Notes: generated by a model from the sequence alone, not told the origin. A stretch of DNA of 64,000 bases from Prorocentrum cordatum (GCA_963575745.1 CAUYUJ010015287.1:214711-278710); one strand, 5' to 3'; counted from the stretch's first letter, positions 52,383-62,016 are shown. Numbers and translations are program-made.

Positions 52383-52724
52383 GCAGGAGTGCTAAAACCA
52401 GCGCCTCGCCTGAGACATTCTCAGAATCTGCTCCGAAAGCGGAGGATGTTCAGGAACAAAACGGGCAAACCGCCCGAGACACCACACCATTTGGGCGCGA
52501 ACGGGGGCCGTGCAATACTCCTGACGGCCCGTGCTAAAACCAGCGCCGCGCCTGAGACATTATCAGAATCTGCTCCGAAAGCGGAGGATGTTGAGGACCA
52601 AAACAGGCAAACCGCTTGAGACACCCCCACCATTTGGGCGCAAACGGAGGCCGTGCAATACCCCTGGCGGCCCCCCCTTAGGAGTGCTAAAAATAGCAAA
52701 CCTCTCGAGACATCCTCATCATCT
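52383..52724. repeat. ~150-bp satellite, array 4b
   Basis: Two units with CGCCTGAGACATTCTCAGAA, GCTCCGAAAGCGGAGGATGT and CAAACCGCTTGAGACACCCC. It again ends at ATCTGCTCATCATCATC. Confidence 0.8.
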
Positions 52725-52733
52725 GCTCATCAT

Positions 52734-52764
<31 letters not shown>

Positions 52765-52897
52765 AGCATCATCATTTGCATCATCATCGACATCATCAAC
52801 ATCATCATGCCCATTCATCGTTCACCATCACCATCATACTCACATCAGACTCTCACCATACCGTGGTCATCATCATGACAATCATCATCATCGTCTA
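52725..52897. repeat. CAT/CAG microsatellite
   Basis: CAT, CAG and degenerate units to about 52895. Confidence 0.9.
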
Positions 52898-52944
52898 GTG
52901 CAGAGAGGGAGGAGGGGAGGGGTTCTGTTGGTCCTGCGCGGTCG

Positions 52945-53045
52945 GATAATAACAATAACCCCATCCTTTGGATATGGGGAATAACAAGAACCCCATCCTT
53001 AGGATATGGGGAATAGCAAGAATCTCATCTTTAGGATATGGGGGA
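52945..53045. repeat. ~38-bp tandem repeat, about three units
   Basis: CCCCATCCTTTGGATATGGG, GAATAACAAGAA then CCCCATCCTTAGGATATGGG and CTCATCTTTAGGATATGGGG. Related sequence lies at 45027-45090. Confidence 0.75.
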
Positions 53046-53151
53046 AACGCGACGGAAGGGTTTGTGGCAAGCTGCGGCCGCTGCGGAGGACTCCATCCGG
53101 GCCCAGGGGCCGTCCGAAGACGGCTCTGAATAAATCTGGGCCTCCTTGATA

Positions 53152-53322
53152 GGTCGGAGTAGATGGGGTCGGAGGATCGCGCCGCATCGCCGATGCGGCT
53201 CCATGTGGGGCCCGAGTCACTTCGACGTCGCCGATGCATCGCCGACGCCAGCGATGCATCGCCGATGCATCGCCGATGTACCGGCGATGCGGTGCGATCC
53301 TCCGACCCCCTCTACTCCGACC
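53152..53322. mobile_element. Family 2 fold-back element, copy 5 (best preserved)
   Basis: Left GGTCGGAGTAGATGGGGTCG, GAGGATCGCGCCGCATCG is mirrored by right GCGATGCGGTGCGATCCTCC, GACCCCCTCTACTCCGACC. The interior holds tandem GATGCATCGCC units and the CGGCTCCATGTGGGGCCCGA core. It is non-coding. In 53323-53640 nothing else is supported. Confidence 0.75.
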
Positions 53323-53642
53323 GGTTCAGACCTCCGGGGGAGGGGGGCACGCTGTGAAAAAGTCGCGCCGGAGGTCCAGGGAGCGCCCGTACCCTCTGAG
53401 CCCTCGTCAGGTCTTGCTCTGGCCCTGGTCCGTGCTTCCAGCCGCGCGCACAAGGGAGGACAGTCGGGGCGCTGAGGAAGGAACCTTTTCGTTGGAGAGG
53501 GGCTCGGTGTTCCTTGATCGTTTTCCAGATTGCCTCGGGTGTCCCTTGGGTTCTTCATAGGAAAGCGAAGCTTGACCTATGGGAAAAAAGGGGCCTCGCT
53601 CCTGGTTAAGGGTTCCTGGGGTCAGCGCCCCGACTGTAGGGA

Positions 53643-54029
53643 AGGAGGGAAGGAGGAGGAGGAGGAGGAGGAGGAGGAGGAGGAGGAGGAGAGGAGGGGA
53701 GGAGGAGGAGGAGGAGGAGGAGGAGGGGGGAAGGCCTCTTGGAAGGAGGCTGCTTCGTAGACGGCGCGGGCCTCGCGCCCCCGCTTCTTCGAGGGCGCGG
53801 GCCGCTTTCTACAGGCGCAGGGCCCGCGCCGTCTACGTGAGAAGGAGCCTCCTTCGAAGAAACCTTCCCCCCTCCTCCTCCTTTCTCCTCCTCCTCCTCC
53901 TCCTCCTCCTACCCTCCTCCTCCTCTCCTCCTCCTCCTCCTCTCCTCCTCCTCCTCCTCCTCCTCCTCCCTCCTCCTTCCTCCTCCTCCTCCTCCTCCTC
54001 CTCCTCCTCCTCCTCCTCCTCCTCCTACC
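53643..54029. repeat. Giant inverted repeat: (GGA)n, MITE-G, (TCC)n
   Basis: GGA units (53651-53725) are followed by the hairpin element MITE-G (53726-53872) and then TCC units (53873-54027). The whole 380 bp can fold on itself. The DinoSL of the downstream retroelement starts four bases after the TCC tract. Confidence 0.85.
53726..53872. mobile_element. MITE-like fold-back element (family G, copy 2)
   Basis: Left GGAAGGAGGCTGCTTCGTAG, ACGGCGCGGGCC is mirrored by right GGCCCGCGCCGTCTACGTGA, GAAGGAGCCTCCTTC. The arms are about 55 bp around a CGCGGGC-rich loop. Confidence 0.75.
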
Positions 54030-54032
54030 TCT

Positions 54033-54054
54033 TCCGTAGCCATTTTGGCTCAAG
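54033..54054 (+). other. Complete dinoflagellate spliced-leader sequence (22 nt)
   Basis: The stretch begins TCCGTAGCC and ends ATTTTGGCTCAAG, identical to the conserved DinoSL with T at its variable first base. ATG follows directly, not the GT donor expected in an SL RNA gene, so this is a genomic relic of trans-spliced mRNA. Confidence 0.95.
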
Positions 54055-54194
54055 ATGCCTAGTTCCACAGTGGAACAAGTGGATACCGCTAGTCCGCGGC
54101 CAGTGCCAGGGCTCTTGAGCCCGACAGCTTTGTTCAACCCTCCGTGTGCCTCCTGCAGCCCGCAGGTGAGCTTCCTCTGTTCCTCAGCTCGTCC

Positions 54195-55421
54195 ATGGCG
54201 CCTCCGCAGCAGCGCAGCGCCTACGTCAAGTGCTACTCCTGCTCGTACGCCTGGAACTACAAGACCAACCAGACGTGCTACTGGTGCAGCAAAGCCTTGG
54301 CGCCGTGGACAGATTCCCCGCCTCCAGTTCAAGGCGCCTGGGCGGCCCGCGCCAAGGCCGCAGCCCAGGCCGACTCCAGCTGCACCCAGCAGCCCAGCCC
54401 TGATGGTGGATGGGAACCGTGGGCTTCATGGCCCAAGTCCCGCCGCCGCCGCGGCAACGGCAATGGCAAGAACCAAGAGGACGACTGGTGGGCCAACAAG
54501 AATGACACCCCCAAGGCGCGCTCCGCAGAGGACATCCTTGCGGAGCTCCAGGCGATCGCCCCCCGCATCGACAAGGCAGCCATCGACGGTATCAAGTCGC
54601 AGATTCCGCCGCCCCAGCCGCAGAAGCCAGCCGACCTCAACGACATCTACAGCCGCGCCCAGGCTACGGAGCGCCGCTGCAAGAACAACCTGGAGAGGCT
54701 GCTCGAGAGCGAGCAAAAGGCGCTCAGCTGGTACACCGAGCGCAAGGCGGCGTCGGAGGAGGCCGCCTACAAGTTGGCAGAAGCCCAGGCCGAGGCCCAA
54801 GCCGCTCTCGATGCACTCCAAGTCGCTCGCAAGGGCGGCACTGCTACTCCCACGGCCTCGCAGCAGAACCCGACGTTCAACCTCACCAGCCTCCTCGAGG
54901 ACGGTGACATATCCATCGAAGCGGGTTCGGCGTTCGATCTCCAAGGCCTTGACATCGACGACAGCGACCGCCAGGCATGGGAATCCCTCCAACAGCGCTT
55001 CGCCACGGAGCTCAAGGCCAAGGTCACCGAGCTCTTCGGCAACACCGCCAGCCGCATCAGCCAGCTCCGCGCAGAGGCCAGCACCATGCGCACGCGCTTC
55101 GCCTCCAAGCGGCAGCGGTCCGACGAGGACGGTCATGCCCGAGAGGGAGGTGGACCACCGCCCGCCGCCTCGGCGGCAGCAGGCGAACCCCCAGCGGCAG
55201 CCGCAGCGGACGCTGATGGCTCTGCGGCCTCTTCGCCAGCGGCGCCAAGCGATGAGCCTCCCGCACCTGCTGCTGGCGCTACTTCTGACGGCAGCTTCGC
55301 CGCGCAGCCTGTACCAGCGATCAACAAGGACCCCGACCTCGGAGACAAGGCACAGAAGATGCTCAGCCAGATGCGCAAGCCCTCCGCGACCGCCGTGGCT
55401 GGAGCCCAGCAGCCTCTTTAG
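54195..55421 (+). CDS. ORF1 protein of DinoSL-tagged LINE (zinc ribbon plus helical region)
   Basis: A 408-aa protein. I start it at Met 54195, just before the conserved zinc-ribbon Cys residues C13, C16, C28 and C31 (KCYSCSYAWNYKTNQTCYWC). A Trp/Gly-rich basic linker follows (PKSRRRRGNGNGKN near residue 80). Residues ~110-240 are Ala/Glu/Lys/Gln-rich and likely coiled coil (ERRCKNNLERLLESEQKALS, ASEEAAYKLAEAQAEAQAAL). The C-terminal third is Ala/Pro-rich, ending KMLSQMRKPSATAVAGAQQPL. ORF1 proteins of LINEs bind element RNA and form particles; that role is inferred from position and architecture. The ORF1 at 62170 has the same plan. A longer frame from the SL-adjacent ATG (54055) overlaps it in another register and is probably not translated across this region. 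Confidence 0.8.
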   Translation: MAPPQQRSAYVKCYSCSYAWNYKTNQTCYWCSKALAPWTDSPPPVQGAWAARAKAAAQADSSCTQQPSPDGGWEPWASWPKSRRRRGNGNGKNQEDDWWANKNDTPKARSAEDILAELQAIAPRIDKAAIDGIKSQIPPPQPQKPADLNDIYSRAQATERRCKNNLERLLESEQKALSWYTERKAASEEAAYKLAEAQAEAQAALDALQVARKGGTATPTASQQNPTFNLTSLLEDGDISIEAGSAFDLQGLDIDDSDRQAWESLQQRFATELKAKVTELFGNTASRISQLRAEASTMRTRFASKRQRSDEDGHAREGGGPPPAASAAAGEPPAAAAADADGSAASSPAAPSDEPPAPAAGATSDGSFAAQPVPAINKDPDLGDKAQKMLSQMRKPSATAVAGAQQPL

Positions 55422-55512
55422 CCGACTACTACCCGACCCTGGACGGATTGGTGAGACGGGACGCCTACCGTCAGAGACCAAGAGCTACGACAACCCACCG
55501 ATCATCAACACA

Positions 55513-58210
55513 ATGGACGCAGTCCTCGACCCGTTCGACGAGCTGGCCGAGTTGGACGCCCACATCGTTTTCGCACCCACAGCGCAGTACGCTACCGCCC
55601 CGCCCGAGACGCTGTCCTCGGTTGGGGGCGATGAGGCGGCACAGGCCGTCGACACAGTCACATGGGACCCAGGGCAGCCGCAGCGTGCCGCGCGAGCCGA
55701 CCCTGATGCCGCTCCGCCCGAGACGCTGTCCTCGGTAGGGAGCGATGAGACGGCCCAAGCTGTCGGCAGGCATATGGTACAGGTACCAGGGGAGCCGTTG
55801 CCAACGGCACACCCTGATGCCGCCCCGCCCAAGACGCAGTCCTTGGTAGGGGGCGATGAGATGGCGAAAGCTATCGACTTGACCACTGCGAAAGGCCCTT
55901 GGAAGCCCAGCAGCCCGAGACCCGACCCCAGACCCGTCTACCAAGACGAAGGCCCTACGAATCCCACGCCGTCAGATCACTCCCTGTTCTTCTCCAACAT
56001 TACTCAGTGGGGTCCACAGTCGGAGAAATGGCTGGCAGGGCCAGGCAAACAATACCAGATGGTGGCATTCGTTGAAACACACATCTCGCATGGTAAAGCC
56101 CCTCTCATCTACGACAAGCTAGCAGCGGATGGTTGGAGGATATCATCGACTACAGCCACGCCGACCAGCAGATCCGACGGAGGCAACACGGGTGGCGAGA
56201 TTATCCTCTCCAGGTACCATGTCCAGGCCACAACCTTCAACCACCTCCGCGACCTGGCCATCTCCCAGCGCAGGCCCGACCCGTTCCGCGGCTTCACGCC
56301 CATGGTTTGGCACAGACGCTCTGGCAACCTGGTCGTTATTGCAGCGCATCTGGAACCCCACAGGCAGATCGAGGGTGCAGTGCACGATAAGTTACTCTCT
56401 CTCGGAGCCTTCGTTACTATGCTCACTGACCCGTGGATCATCCTGGCCGATTGGAATATGACACCTGAGCAGCTCGCAGCAACAGAGTGGCCCGCCAAAT
56501 GGAATGCTACCATCGTGCGAGCGCCTGGATCCGCCACGTGCGACAAGGGCCAGGGACTCACGCTCGACTTCGCATTGGTCAAGACTGGCATCGAGCACAC
56601 GTTCTCCATTCGCCAGTGCCCCACCGTCCCCTGGGCCACCCACGTGGGCCTTGAAGTTCGAGCAGGCAGCGCAGACCCCTGGTGGTATCAGTCGATCCAT
56701 ACCCCTAGGGCATTCCCCATAGTGGACAGACCTAGGATCCCACCAGACCCCAACAGCAAGACCGCCATCAAGAAACGTAAAACAGCAGAAGCTCGAGCAG
56801 CACGCCTACGCGATCTACCTCCGGAACTCCAACAAGCAGCAGCACAACTCCAGCCACAAGACGAGCCAGCAGCACAGGAGCCTATCCCGTACGCTATCCC
56901 GAGCGACCTCTGGGAGGAACAATGGCAGCAAGCTGTGCCCACACGTTGTAATCAGCCTCGCGCGCACTTCGCGTACACTCACTGGGTGCGCGACGCCGAC
57001 GACCTCAACCTCAAGTACGCCAAATGGGTCACGGCGCTCGAGAACACCATGATCAGCCACCACCAGATCGACCCCAAGGAAGCCGCAGCATTCACAGGCC
57101 GAGCCCAAGGCTACCAATTGTCTTGGAAGAAGACGGCCGCCGCCCCAGGCCGCGTACACGTACATGACCCTCAGTCGGAATGGTGGGCAATCACGCTCAC
57201 CCTCATCAAGCGCTACGCTGCGCTTCACGACAAGCCCAAGCACGCAGCGCTCATGCAGCAGCAGGCCTCCATCATCCAGCAGCGCGCGGACCACTTCAAC
57301 ACTCACTTTCACGACCTCCAGTTCGAGAAGGACGAGGACACCATTTTCCGCTGGTTTGCACTCGTCTGGGCCCCGCACTTGGACAATGAGGACACCGACG
57401 ACTTGGTCACTATTACCGCTACTTGGGCCTCCAGAGCGCTCTCCGCCGCCCTCGCTAAGTCCAAGAGGGCTTACGGTGCTTGGCTCGCCAAGCAATGGAA
57501 ACACCGCCCTGGAGTACTACACGCCCATGTCAAGCCTGCGCCCGCACGTCACATCGAGGCCTACACGACCAACCAGACCATCGCCGACCCCACCGTTATC
57601 ATGGACAGCAAGAAGCAACAATGGCAACAAGTATGGCAGGCCACCGAGACCCCCGACGACATCCTACAGGCGCTGTCAAAGGCCAGGGCAGCAGCCGCTC
57701 ACCAACCGCTCGAGCCCATCACAGCCGAGATCGTACACCGCTTCCACGGCCGCATGCCACCCAGTAAAGCACATGGAGTTGACGCCCTTGGACCTCGCGA
57801 CCTCCATCGACTACCAGAACCAGCAGTCGAAGCCTATGCGGATATCCTCAACGCAGTAGAGCATGCAGGCATCTGGCCACTACAAATCTCAGGCACTATA
57901 GCAGCCCTCGCAGCCAAGAAGTCTGGAGGCGACAGGGTCCTCGGCATGCTACCTCACATGGCCAGACTCTGGTCCCGCATCAGATCGACTGCATCTACAT
58001 CCTGGACCCAAGGCCTGGACGACTTCTGGACGACAGCCATCAAAGGTTCCTCAGCCCTCCAGGCCGCCCTACACAGGGCCTTGTTAGACGAGACAGCCTC
58101 AGCACTTGGCATGCAGTCAGCCACATTGCTATTAGACATCCAGAAGTTCTACGACAATATCAAGCTCGCCAACCTCATTACGGTCGGCCTCAACTGCGGC
58201 TTCCCCCCCC
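55513..58210 (+). pseudogene. ORF2 part 1: EEP endonuclease and RT fingers/palm
   Basis: From Met 55513 (MDAVLDPFDELAELDAHIVF), the first ~150 residues contain three imperfect repeats of PPETLSSVGGDE. EEP motifs follow: FSNITQWGP (Asn), AFVETHI (Glu), AAHLEPH, ILADWNMTPEQL (Asp-x-Asn), LTLDFALV (Asp) and ATHVGLEV (His), so the endonuclease looks intact. A long linker leads to RT: GVDALGPRDLHRLP, AALAAKKSGGDRVLGML, and motif A LLLDIQKFYDNI near 58130. The frame then enters a run of nine C (58204-58212) and is lost; the protein continues one frame over. The frame upstream of 55513 is also open but overlaps ORF1. Confidence 0.85.
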
Positions 58211-59890
58211 ATCATTCTACTACTGGAAGTACAGCTATACCTGGCGCCCAGATTCTTGCGCAGTCGACAATGGGTGAGTATGCCTATCTTCGCCTCCAAA
58301 GGCATCATCGCAGGCTCCCCGCACGGCACGACCTTGGCACGACTCAGATTACTTCCTATTCTACGGCAAGCCCAAGCTCAGGCAGAGTTTGCCCAGATGT
58401 GGACCTTCGTAGACGACACTGTCCTTCGAGTCGAAGGAGTCCTACGCACACTACAGAAGCACCTCCCCCGTGCCGCCAAGACGCTCTGCGACGGTCTGAA
58501 GGAGTTCGAGCTGCCTATCTCGGACAAGACGGTCCTCATCGGCTCCACCCCCAAGGTCCGCAAATCGCTAGCCAAGAAGTTGCGGCAGTACGACATCCCA
58601 GTTACTGCGACCGCCACGGCCGTCGACCTCGGAGTTGACGCGGCTGCGGCTACTCGACGGGTACAAGCCAAAGCCAGGAATCGACAGAGCTCAGCCGCAG
58701 CTAGGTTTCGCAAGATACACCGACTACGGAGCACTGCACAGCAGGCTCGAATCTCAGCAGGACTGTGGCGCACTGGCGCTCTCCCCGAAGGAGTTTTCGG
58801 TCATCAGGTGCACGGCCTCGCTCGGCACGCTCTACTACGATGGCGGCGTCAGGCCGCCATTGCGGCCACGGGAGCAGCAGCGGGCCGATGCCTCACCTCC
58901 CTCCTCGGCGCCACCTTCGACGGCATGGACCCAGGAGTTTCCCTAAGGATCGAATTCATCGAGGCGCGGCTTCAGCACCGGATACGCCACCCGAGCACGC
59001 ACGCCAGGATCATCAGAGCATGGCCAAGGATCAAGACCACCTTGCTCGCCGCAGGCCCCAAGCCGTGGTGCAGGGTCAAGGGGCCCACTGGCGCGGCCAT
59101 CGCGACCCTGCTGGAGGCCAGCTGGGAGCCGACCTCAGCTACCACGTGGAGACGCACGAAGGACGGCTACATCGAGGAGTGGAACCTCCCCCCTGCCGAT
59201 GACCCTGACCTCCTCGACGCCGACATCCACGCAGTATTGCAGGACCTCAGCGAGGATTTGCACAGGCTCCTCTGGACTCAGGCCGCTACGCATGACCATG
59301 GTGACACGCTGGCTGGAGGTGCGGACATGGTCACCATCCGCATTGAACAAAGGAGGCTCCTCGCAAACGGTGATTTCAGCGACTGGGCCCTCAACAACAC
59401 CGTCATCAGTGGTGGACAATGGACCAGAGACCGCCTCCACAACGCGGGCTACCAGATCGACAAGAACTGCGACCGATGCAGCGTAGGAGTTCCTGAAACC
59501 TTGTTTCACCGAATGTGGCAGCGCGATGCGAACGTGGGACCTGAGTTTGAGGCCAGTGACAAGTTACTACCGCGAGCCGTGGCGGGGGCCAATGCTGACC
59601 CTGCCGTGTGGCTCCGTGGCATCCCCTCTGTCGCTCTCACTACGCCCGCGTTCGAGCCATTGACTGGGAGGGACGGGTGGGAGTTTGCTGGTGCGGCGCG
59701 GGAGGGGTTGCCGTCGTGGGAAGGAGCTCGTAACGCCGAGGGCGAGTTGTTTCTTTTTGGCGACGGGTCTGGCGGCGCCTTTTCCGACGACGTCAGGCGA
59801 CGCCGCGTTGGTTCTGGCCTCGCGGCCCTCCGATGGGACCCTCCCTCGGCCTCCTGGACCCTCCACGCGGGCCTCCTCGCCCCCCTTCCC
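58205..59890 (+). pseudogene. ORF2 part 2: RT motifs B and C, thumb, RNase H start
   Basis: It continues from the C run in the next frame with VQLYLAPRFLRSRQWVSM. Motif B-like KGIIAGSPHGTTLARL and motif C MWTFVDDTVLRVE (FVDD in place of the common F/YADD) confirm RT. A ~350-residue connection contains KNCDRCSVGVPETLFHRMW, a Cys-x2-Cys...His word. The RNase H domain starts at ELFLFGDGSGGAFSDD (first catalytic Asp, near 59760). The frame is lost in the CCCCCCTTCCCAGGCCCCC region about 59878-59900, after which the next segment takes over. Confidence 0.85.
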
Positions 59891-60549
59891 AGGCCCCCGC
59901 CAGACCGTCCCAAGAGGCGAATTGCATGCGTTTTGCCTGGCATTGGAGACGTGCCAGCAAGATTTCACGTTTGTTACTGATCACCTAGCCCTGCAGCGCG
60001 GCTGGCAGAATGGCAGATGTCTCAGACCTGGCAGCCTCAGAGGCAAGAATAAGAATGGGGATCTCTGGCTGAGAATTCGGCACCTCGTGCAGGATCGATC
60101 TGGCGGCTGCTCTTCGGTCACGGTGCTCTGGACCCCATCTCACGCCGATCCCCTCACGTTGCTTGGTTTCCAAAAATTTCTGGCTCTCGGCAACCAGCAT
60201 GCCGACGAGCTCGCGGGAAGCGCGGCCCACCAGTCGGCCACCCTTGCCCTCCCGCCCGTCCCCAGGACCGACGAATACGACGCCATTGCAGCCATCGTCC
60301 GACAGAGGGCACGACTGATTTTACGTTCTTTAGGCAAGAATTCAGAGCCTCGAGGACTGTGGCCAGAGAGGCAATCCACCCAGGAGGCAGCCCCTCGCTC
60401 TCAGTTGCAGACCGCGATCGCGGCTTCTCAGCACAAATTCGAGCGGTGTGCAGACAAATGGAGATGCCCTGCCTGCCTCATCATCGTTGACGCTTGCCAC
60501 GTTATTCCAGCTGCCGCCACTGAGTGTGTGCCGCCTTGCCCCCCCCCCC
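59891..60549 (+). pseudogene. ORF2 part 3: remainder of RNase H
   Basis: In a third frame, QTVPRGELHAFCLALETC supplies the RNase H Glu, FVTDHLALQRGW an Asp, and VLWTPSHADPL and LGNQHADELAGSAAHQ the His and last Asp. This is a complete RNase H signature when joined to the DGSGG word of the previous segment. RNase H would remove the RNA strand after reverse transcription. A linker with WRCPACLIIVDACHVIP (Cys/His word) follows, up to a run of about 13 C at 60538-60550, where the frame shifts again. Confidence 0.85.
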
Positions 60550-60844
60550 CGAGTTCGCTGCGTGTGGAGAGGTGCTGTGGTCGAGGGGCCCCCGCGTGAT
60601 CAGTGGCAAGTTGATCCACCCCTCCCACACTTTGGCCACCATCCCCAAGTGGCAATTGTTCTTCTGTGTTAAGTGCGGCCATACGGCCACGCACCAGGTT
60701 AAAGCCTACTTTTGCCGCGCCCTCTCTCCCACCAAGTGGGAGAGCGCAGGGCCCTGGGACCCACTGGCAACGGCCTCGAGAACCTCAGCAGGATCAGGCG
60801 AGGCCTCCACCCGTCCAGATCGGGCCCCAGCAAGTCAGTGCTAG
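60545..60844 (+). pseudogene. ORF2 part 4: C-terminal zinc-finger tail
   Basis: After the C run, the frame reads EFAACGEVLWSRGPRVISGK, then WQLFFCVKCGHTATHQVKAY with FC following: a Cys-x2-Cys-Gly-His...Cys word suggestive of zinc binding. It ends at 60842-60844. The reading stays protein-like across the junction, so I treat it as the ORF2 C terminus. Confidence 0.7.
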
Positions 60845-61036
60845 AGGCTTTGCACGTTTCGGCAGCCGAAGCCGCGATCGGTTCCTACGCGGCGGGAGCT
60901 GCCTCCGAGTAAATTGCGAGGCCAGGGGGGCCTGTCGCGGTGGGCCGTGGGATGTCGCCCCCCACGGCCCTCCGAGAAATATTGGATGGCCCCCCTGGCA
61001 TCTCTGGGTTCCGAACGGACTACGTCCGATTGCTCC

Positions 61037-61262
61037 ACTCCACTCCTCCTCCTCCTCCTCCTCCTCCTCCTCATCCTCCCTCCTCCTCATTCCTCCTCCT
61101 CCTCCTCCTCCTCCTCCTCCTCCTCCTCNNNNNNNNNNNNNNNNNNNNNNNNNNNNNNNNNNNNNNNNNNNNNNNNNNNNNNNNNNNNNNNNNNNNNNNN
61201 NNNNNNNNNNNNNNNNNNNNNNNNNNNNCCTTCTCCTCCTCCTCGTCCCCCTCCTCCTCCTC
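61037..61262. other. (TCC)n tract containing a 100-base assembly gap
   Basis: TCC/CTC units on both sides of exactly 100 N (61129-61228). In 61263-61518 no gene is seen. Confidence 0.95.
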
Positions 61263-61518
61263 CTCCTCCATTGTGCGCGCCGCCAACGCCTTCTCGCGAT
61301 CGGCTATGACGCATAGGAGGGAGGAGAGCGACGGAGGGTGCAGGTCTCCGGGGCGCCCCTCGCGAGGCCCAGGTTGCCTTTCTCTGGGCCTTCCACAGGG
61401 GCAGTCGTCCGTCTGCGGGTTCCCCAAAATTCAGATGCGTGGGAAAATTGCAGCCACGACAGAAAAGACGGCTTTTCGTGGTGACTCCAGGTTTCCCGTA
61501 CTTCGCAGGCAAGGCAGG

Positions 61519-61665
61519 TGGGGTATGAGGAGCGCGCCGCATCGCAGATGCGTCGACGATGCGGTTCGATGCGGGGCCCGATGTTCTTCACGCCGACGTC
61601 GCCCACGCATCGGCGATGCGGCGCGAACCTTCGACCCCGCCTACTCAAACCCCATCTAGGAGGCG
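61519..61665. mobile_element. Family 2 fold-back element, copy 6
   Basis: Left GGGGTATGAGGAGCGCGCCG, CATCGCAGATGCG is mirrored by right CGCATCGGCGATGCGGCGCG, ACCCCGCCTACTC. The middle is GCGGGGCCCGATGTTCTTCA then CGCCGACGTCGCC. Confidence 0.65.
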
Positions 61666-61696
61666 CTTCTTGTTTTTATTGTTTTAAAAAACAGGA

Positions 61697-61698
61697 AA

Positions 61699-61748
<50 letters not shown>
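61697..61748. repeat. (GA)n microsatellite
   Basis: About 24 GA units. In 61749-62016 the sequence is GC-rich with a G12 run near 61898 and a GGA run at 61990-62016; no gene. Confidence 0.95.
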
Positions 61749-61750
<2 letters not shown>

Positions 61751-62016
61751 AACAAACATGAAACAACTTCTATTCAGTGGCGCCAGAATGGCGCGAGAAG
61801 CTGGGGAGGCCCCGGGCCAGGAGCACCCTGGGCGCCCCCCCCCCGGCACGAGGGGAGCAGGCGAGGGCTGCGCCGAACCTCGGCGGCGCGCCTGGGGGGG
61901 GGGGGGGGGGCGGAGGGGGCGGCGGGAGTCGAGGAGGGCGGCCTTAGGGGAAGCTCTCCTCGGCCGCCCCCCCCACTTCAGGGGTAGGGAGGAGGAGGAG
62001 GAGGAGGAGGAGGAGG

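Larger units (their letters stand above)
54033..61035 (+). mobile_element. DinoSL-tagged LINE-type retroelement, near full length
   Basis: Order: complete DinoSL (54033-54054), 5' leader, ORF1 (54195-55421), ORF2 (55513-60844, broken by three frameshifts) with EEP endonuclease, RT, RNase H and a terminal zinc finger, then a ~190-bp 3' region. TCC microsatellite flanks both sides (to 54027, and from 61037), so the element appears to sit inside a TCC tract. The spliced leader at the exact 5' end implies the source RNA was trans-spliced. I see no poly-A. The 3' end is set by the resumption of TCC and is approximate. Confidence 0.85.

Noticed and set aside
54033-54100. SL RNA gene at the DinoSL sequences
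   Set aside because: The leader is followed by ATG (54 kb) or GCTAAACG (62 kb) instead of the GT splice donor and SL RNA body, and retroelement ORFs follow.
54055-55512. N-terminal extension of the 1527-aa frame starting right after the DinoSL
   Set aside because: It overlaps ORF1 in another register and is Ser/Arg/Pro-rich noise up to about 55510; the credible ORF2 start is Met 55513.
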